From Sphaeroforma sirkka (lineage: Eukaryota; Opisthokonta; Ichthyosporea; Ichthyophonida), in NCBI GenBank assembly GCA_001586965.3, contig LUCW03002621.1:162501-226500 (forward strand): a stretch of DNA of 64,000 nucleotides. Reading direction: 5' to 3'. Below are positions 60,200-64,000 of the stretch, in pieces (the stretch's first letter is position 1; each line of letters begins with the position of its first letter). The notes beneath the pieces were generated by a model that made no database searches, was not told where the DNA came from, and saw nothing but the letters and a program-made list of their open reading frames with translations. The translations under genes were made by a program, and so were the position numbers.

Positions 60200-60650
60200 C
60201 AAACTCTTTAGACTCCTCTAGTTTAGCTAAGAATTCGGTTGAGGGTTTCCACTTAGTGGTACCTGCAGGACCGATGCGACAAACAATGGTGTGTTTCCAA
60301 GGCGTCTTCTTAATAGAATAGGATCCCTGATACAAGAACGTGTCGGTTTCACGGTCGACATAAATAGGTTCGTCTTGAATCATATTAATTAAATCACGTA
60401 TCCATGGGTCGGAGTTACGTAAGGGACAACACAGCGTAATGGTAGATTTAGTAATATTAACATAATTTAACAACTGTGCGATAAGTTGACAAGGTGGGTT
60501 AGCCCACGCATTATGCTTTGATAAGTCAAGCTGAAATGCATCACCTTTAGGATGAGTCAACGACCTATATTCAGAAACCTGTTTGTTATGTTCTGCGGCA
60601 AACATATCAACAGTAAATGGACCCCATCGTGATTGAGCGAGGTTAAACCA
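60200..60650 (-). mobile_element. E4 Dam-like accessory domain
   Basis: Motifs in order: WGPFTVDMFAAEHNKQV, then YRSLTHPKGDAFQLDLSKH, NAWANPPCQLIAQLLNYVN, and TPWKHTIVCRIGP. The aspartate of VD-x-FA and the N-PP-x motif are the positions expected of a Dam-type fold (the usual motif is NPPY or DPPY; here NPPC, with NPPW in E1). Whether it could methylate anything is unknown. Confidence 0.6.
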
Positions 60651-60689
60651 TTTCTTATTTAGCATCCAATCGGTTGCTAATAACTCTTT

Positions 60690-61961
60690 GACTGTTTTCT
60701 GGTAGTCGGGCACAAGTCGAGAGAGAGCATGTCAGGAAGATGGTTATGTATTCCTGGAATGTGTGTTATATTAAAGGCGAACTTGGCAATAATGTCATGC
60801 CAGCGGCTCACCAACTGTGAATCAGGGTTCATATCTTTTAAGTATGTTAAAGACTTTTGATCACAGGCGACAGTAAAGTAACTTCCATAAAGGTAGTCTT
60901 TAAACTGTCTTAGCGCAGTAACTATAGCAAGGAGCTCTTGTTTAACGGTAGGGTAATTCCGTTGACTCTTATTATAACTCTTGCTAAAGAATTGTATGTA
61001 GCGCGGTTTACCATTTATCGTTTGGTAAAGCACTCCACCTACCGCTCGATCTGAAGCGTCGGTTGCTACTTGGAACGGGACACCATCCACAGGGTACTGC
61101 ATGATGGGTGCGTCCATTACTTTACTTTTGACTAGTTTAAATGCATCATCACATTCTTTAGTCCAAAGCTTTTCCCAAAGGTCCTTTGTGCAGCCGTAGG
61201 TGACTGAAAGGCTTTAAGTAATGAGAAAGATGCGGTACCGAATCCGAGAAGAAGTTAACAAACCCACACACAGAGTTCACATCTCTTCCAGTAATTGGTG
61301 TTGATAAATCCAACAGAAACTGTTTCTTGCCAGGATCAATTTCTACCCCTGCTGCAGATACTTTGTAGCCAAGTAAGTGTATAGTATCTTTAGCAAAAGA
61401 ACACTTGTCTTCGTTAATCTTAAGTTTAGCATGATTAAGTCGCTTTAAGACTTCTTTAACGAGTTTAGCATGTTCACGTGCTGTCTTTGTAAAGATAACT
61501 ATATCATCTAAATAGACTGATACGTTATACGACAGGTCCGCAAATAGTTCCATCATAACTTGTTGGAAGAAAGAAGGTAACATGTGTAAGCCTTCAGGTG
61601 CACCTTTAAACTGGTACTTCTTACCTTGCCAAGTAAAGGAAAAGTATTTCCTATGAGGCTCATATATCTGTAGTTGATGGAATGCAGCTTTTAAGTCTAT
61701 CTTGGAAAAGATAGTCGCACCCTCCATTTTGCGTAGTATCTCGCTTATCTTAGGTAAGGGAAAACTATGTTGCGGAATTAGTTTGTTGATTGGCGACAGG
61801 TCTAGTACTACTCTTGTTTTACTAAACGTTCCATCAGATTTATATTGATCGACCGCTAAGAGAGCTAAGTTAACTGGGGTTGCATCATAATTGATTTCAA
61901 TTAGACCCTGTTTTTTAACCAATCTTCGATTTGGGTTTTGACAACGTCTTTGTGTCTCCAA
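60690..61961 (-). mobile_element. E4 RT and RNase H
   Basis: RT: RVVLDLSPINKLI, SKIDLKAAFHQL, FKGAPEGLHMLPSFFQ and the YLDD box in SVYLDDIVIF. RNase H: QVATDASDRAVGGVLYQ, VKQELLAIVTALRQF, FTVACDQKSLTYL, then RWHDIIAKFAFNITHIPG. Typical Ty3/gypsy order and spacing. Confidence 0.92.
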
Positions 61962-62179
61962 CTCACGTAGTTATGTGAAGGACACTTTAACTTAGAGAAG
62001 TCGACGTTTGTCAAGTCAAGTCTAACGTACCCATTAGAGAACTTAAACATACACCAGTCAGTTATTGCAATCTTCCTGTTTTGTATAATTAAGTCCATAA
62101 TTATATCGGTGAAGTGCGGAATCATATCCTTTGCTTCACCTTCCGGAGGTTTAGGTATCTTTAACATATTATCATCTGA

Positions 62180-63900
62180 CTGATCTTTATTCGGGTCTAG
62201 CCCATTAGGCAGACCAGTGAGTGTTATACCTAAACTGAGAAGATCAGTCATACCTATAATTAAATCGTATTTCTGAGACATGTCAGTAACGATTAGGTGA
62301 GTCTTCACTTCTCTTCTATCTGACAGCATTATGTGTGCATAGTCAATGGCTTGTTCGCAAGTAGTAACTTTGCCATTTCCCAAGATTAAATCAGTTGTTT
62401 CGTTATGGACAGCCATATCTGTAGCGTAGGCTACTCGGCATGAGATAGCAGAGACTTCAGCCCCTGGATCAAATAGTGCCATAACTTTTTTTCTCCATTT
62501 ACGAAAACTGTTTGAAAGATACGTTCATCTCCTTTGGTATAGATTTTATTGAACATTTTCTCATAATCTTGCTCTAGTGCGCACATATGGTACTGTCAGT
62601 GCTTAACTGACGTCTGGTAAGTCCTTGCAATCCTCTTTGTGCCAACCGTTAGTACCCTTGCAAGTAGCACACTCTTTCATATAGTGTCCAAAATCTGGCT
62701 TGCCTGGTGCACACTTAACAGGGTCGTGTCTACCATTCCACTTGCCATTACGTTTTGTGAGGTTGTAACCACACTTCTTGCAAGGCGCTCTCACCTTCTT
62801 ATCACCTTTCGGTTCGGTAGAAGTAGAGCCAGTACCCCCTCCAGTAGTAGTGCGAGGGTTTCTTAGTACTACGCGCAGTATTAGTCTCTACTGCGTTTCG
62901 CTTAGTGGGCTGGGTGTAGCTCGTGGTACTAAGTACTCTAGTAGAGGAATTGGTATGCTTGTGTACTATCTTCTCAAAGACAGACCAAGGCATAGATCGC
63001 AAATCACCATAGGCGATGATGTCATCATTGACTTTCTTAAAGAGGTTAGCTCCCAGAGTCTCCATCATCTGACAAATTAATAAGTATTCGCCAGTATAGG
63101 TACGACCACCCATCCGAGTATTCATATGTGTCATATGAGCTAGAGCACCTCGAATAGTGGTATCGTTCGCAAAGAACTTGCGAGACTCTAGAAGTTCACG
63201 GTCACGTGCATCTTCAAAAAAAGGTGTTAAGTATATTATCACGCAACTGGTGCCAGGGTAGGGCTTTCCAGTTGGGCTCATGAGCCTTCAAGATAGTTCG
63301 CCATTCACCTGGCTCGCAGAAATGAATAAAGGCATTCATCATCTGCTTATCCCTAAGGCTGGCAGACTCCTTAAGTTGGTCGAAGGCCTTCAGTGTCTCC
63401 ACTGTACTCTCATTAGTAGAGAAATCGACCTCAGCCTGCGCGTTACCTAGCTGCTTTTATAAAGCTTGGTTCTAAGTGTTCACGAGGCTCATGCTCAGTG
63501 CTACGGGCTGCTAGTGCCAAGATGGTGTCTATTTCCTTTCTCTTGTTATCGATTAGATAGCGAATGTTATCCGCTTTCCTATCGTCAAGGTCAGAGTCAT
63601 TCAATAGACGGTCCTCAAGGACTTGCATACCAGAGCGTAATAGCCTGAGACGAGTATGTCTGGTTCTCACTTCCTCATCCTCAGGATTAGAGCGGGAACT
63701 CTCTAACGAGGTACTGGTGTAGCGATTGCCAAAATCGTGATTACCAGGGTTAGTTGGCAAATGAGGGTCGATATTACGAGGATGGTAAGCCTCATCGAGT
63801 TCCATACGATCATATCCTCTGACAGGGTTAGGTTTGTCAAGAGGATGGTCGATGGTAGCATCAGAGCTATAGAGATTAAATTTTGAAATATTATCTATCT
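62180..63900 (-). mobile_element. E4 gag, zinc domain and protease
   Basis: Gag contains LKAHEPNWKALPWHQL and a helical region with repeated charged residues (LEDRLLNDSDLDDRKADNIR). The zinc domain is APCKKC...H...KC...H...ECATCKGTNGWH...C, not a simple CCHC knuckle. The protease has ALFDPGAEVSAIS and, about 70 residues later, LIIGMTDLLSLGI. Confidence 0.82.
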
Positions 63901-63907
63901 CGCCAGT

Positions 63908-63986
63908 GGTAACTTGGCTTAGTGGTAAACATACTGGCTGGTAAACCAGTAGGTCTCGGGTTCGAAACCCGGCCCGAATTTTTTTT
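63908..63986 (+). other. tRNA-like sequence with T-run, antisense to E4 gag
   Basis: TTGGCTTAGTGGTAAAC is a good A box. A six-pair stem TACTGG/CCAGTA closes an eight-base loop with GGT (threonine anticodon) at the anticodon position. The T-arm CGGGTTCGAAACCCG is a good B box, followed directly by eight Ts, a Pol III stop signal. The 5' acceptor strand does not pair with the 3' strand (GCCCGAA), so it is not an ordinary tRNA gene. The homologous site in E2 is at 24,953-25,028. Confidence 0.55.
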
Positions 63987-64000
63987 CTTCTTCGGTATAG

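Larger units (their letters stand above)
58239..64000 (-). mobile_element. E4: Ty3/gypsy element, internal region, continues past the window
   Basis: Best preserved copy of the family. Sense order from the right: gag (about 63,900-62,800), zinc domain (62,794-62,603), protease (about 62,490-62,180), RT (61,961-61,160), RNase H (61,117-60,690), Dam-like domain (about 60,650-60,200), integrase (about 59,960-58,990), chromodomain-like end (about 58,770-58,640). The 5' LTR lies beyond base 64,000. The sequence is nearly the same as E2 and E3, so these insertions are of similar, relatively young age. Broken, with relatively few breaks. Confidence 0.9.

Noticed and set aside
63908-63986. A functional tRNA-Thr gene
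   Set aside because: The acceptor strands do not pair and the anticodon loop has eight bases; called tRNA-like only.

Overview
The window is eukaryotic, intron-containing, repeat-dominated DNA. Two host genes are recognisable, both at the left end: the last three exons of a cysteine synthase (+ strand, 379-2226) and a complete three-exon P3A plasma-membrane H+-ATPase (- strand, 6714-2973). They converge on each other. P3A proton pumps occur in fungi, plants, oomycetes and many protists but not in animals, and the cysteine synthase resembles the fungal YGR012W type. A unicellular opisthokont or fungus-like protist with a bloated genome (for example an ichthyosporean) fits, but this is inference and the sequence does not name the species.

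From about 6.7 to 11.9 kb there is AT-rich intergenic DNA with a tandem repeat, an inverted repeat and small hairpins, and no gene I can recognise. From 11,876 to 32,228 lies a nested stack. An old Ty3/gypsy element (E1, + strand, target duplication TGAC) was invaded by a LINE (about 14,751-17,325), which was itself invaded by a solo LTR (14,821-15,415, duplication GCTG). E1 was also invaded by a second Ty3 element (E2, - strand, 19,686-26,901, duplication CGTA), whose right LTR carries a further LTR-like insert (26,173-26,650). The order of insertion can be read from the nesting.

To the right are a decayed relative of E2 (about 32,510-34,660), a GC-rich broken Ty1/copia-like element (34,690-37,990), a short LTR followed by another gag-like piece (38,008-38,515), microsatellites, two copies of a short inverted-repeat element (39,112 and 39,928), and a head-to-head pair of LTR fragments (40,257-41,157). 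From 41 to 55 kb the DNA is mostly non-coding, with two small LTR-like families, tandem duplications, a palindrome and another decayed E2 relative (50.7-51.7 kb). The right end holds two E2-family elements tail to tail: E3 (+, 55,131-57,362, 3' half only) and E4 (-, 57,698 to beyond the window, the best preserved coding copy).

The most interesting theme is the retroelement architecture. In the Ty3 copies and, independently, in the Ty1/copia-like copy, an extra domain with a VD-x-FA...N motif and a PPW/PPC-type motif sits directly in front of the integrase zinc finger. It resembles the Dam-methyltransferase-like accessory domain known from DIRS elements. A second theme is a tRNA-like sequence with A- and B-box matches and a T-run, antisense to gag, kept at the same place in E2 and E4. 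All retroelements here look broken, with many breaks in most copies. They are described as fossils, and no gene is reassembled.
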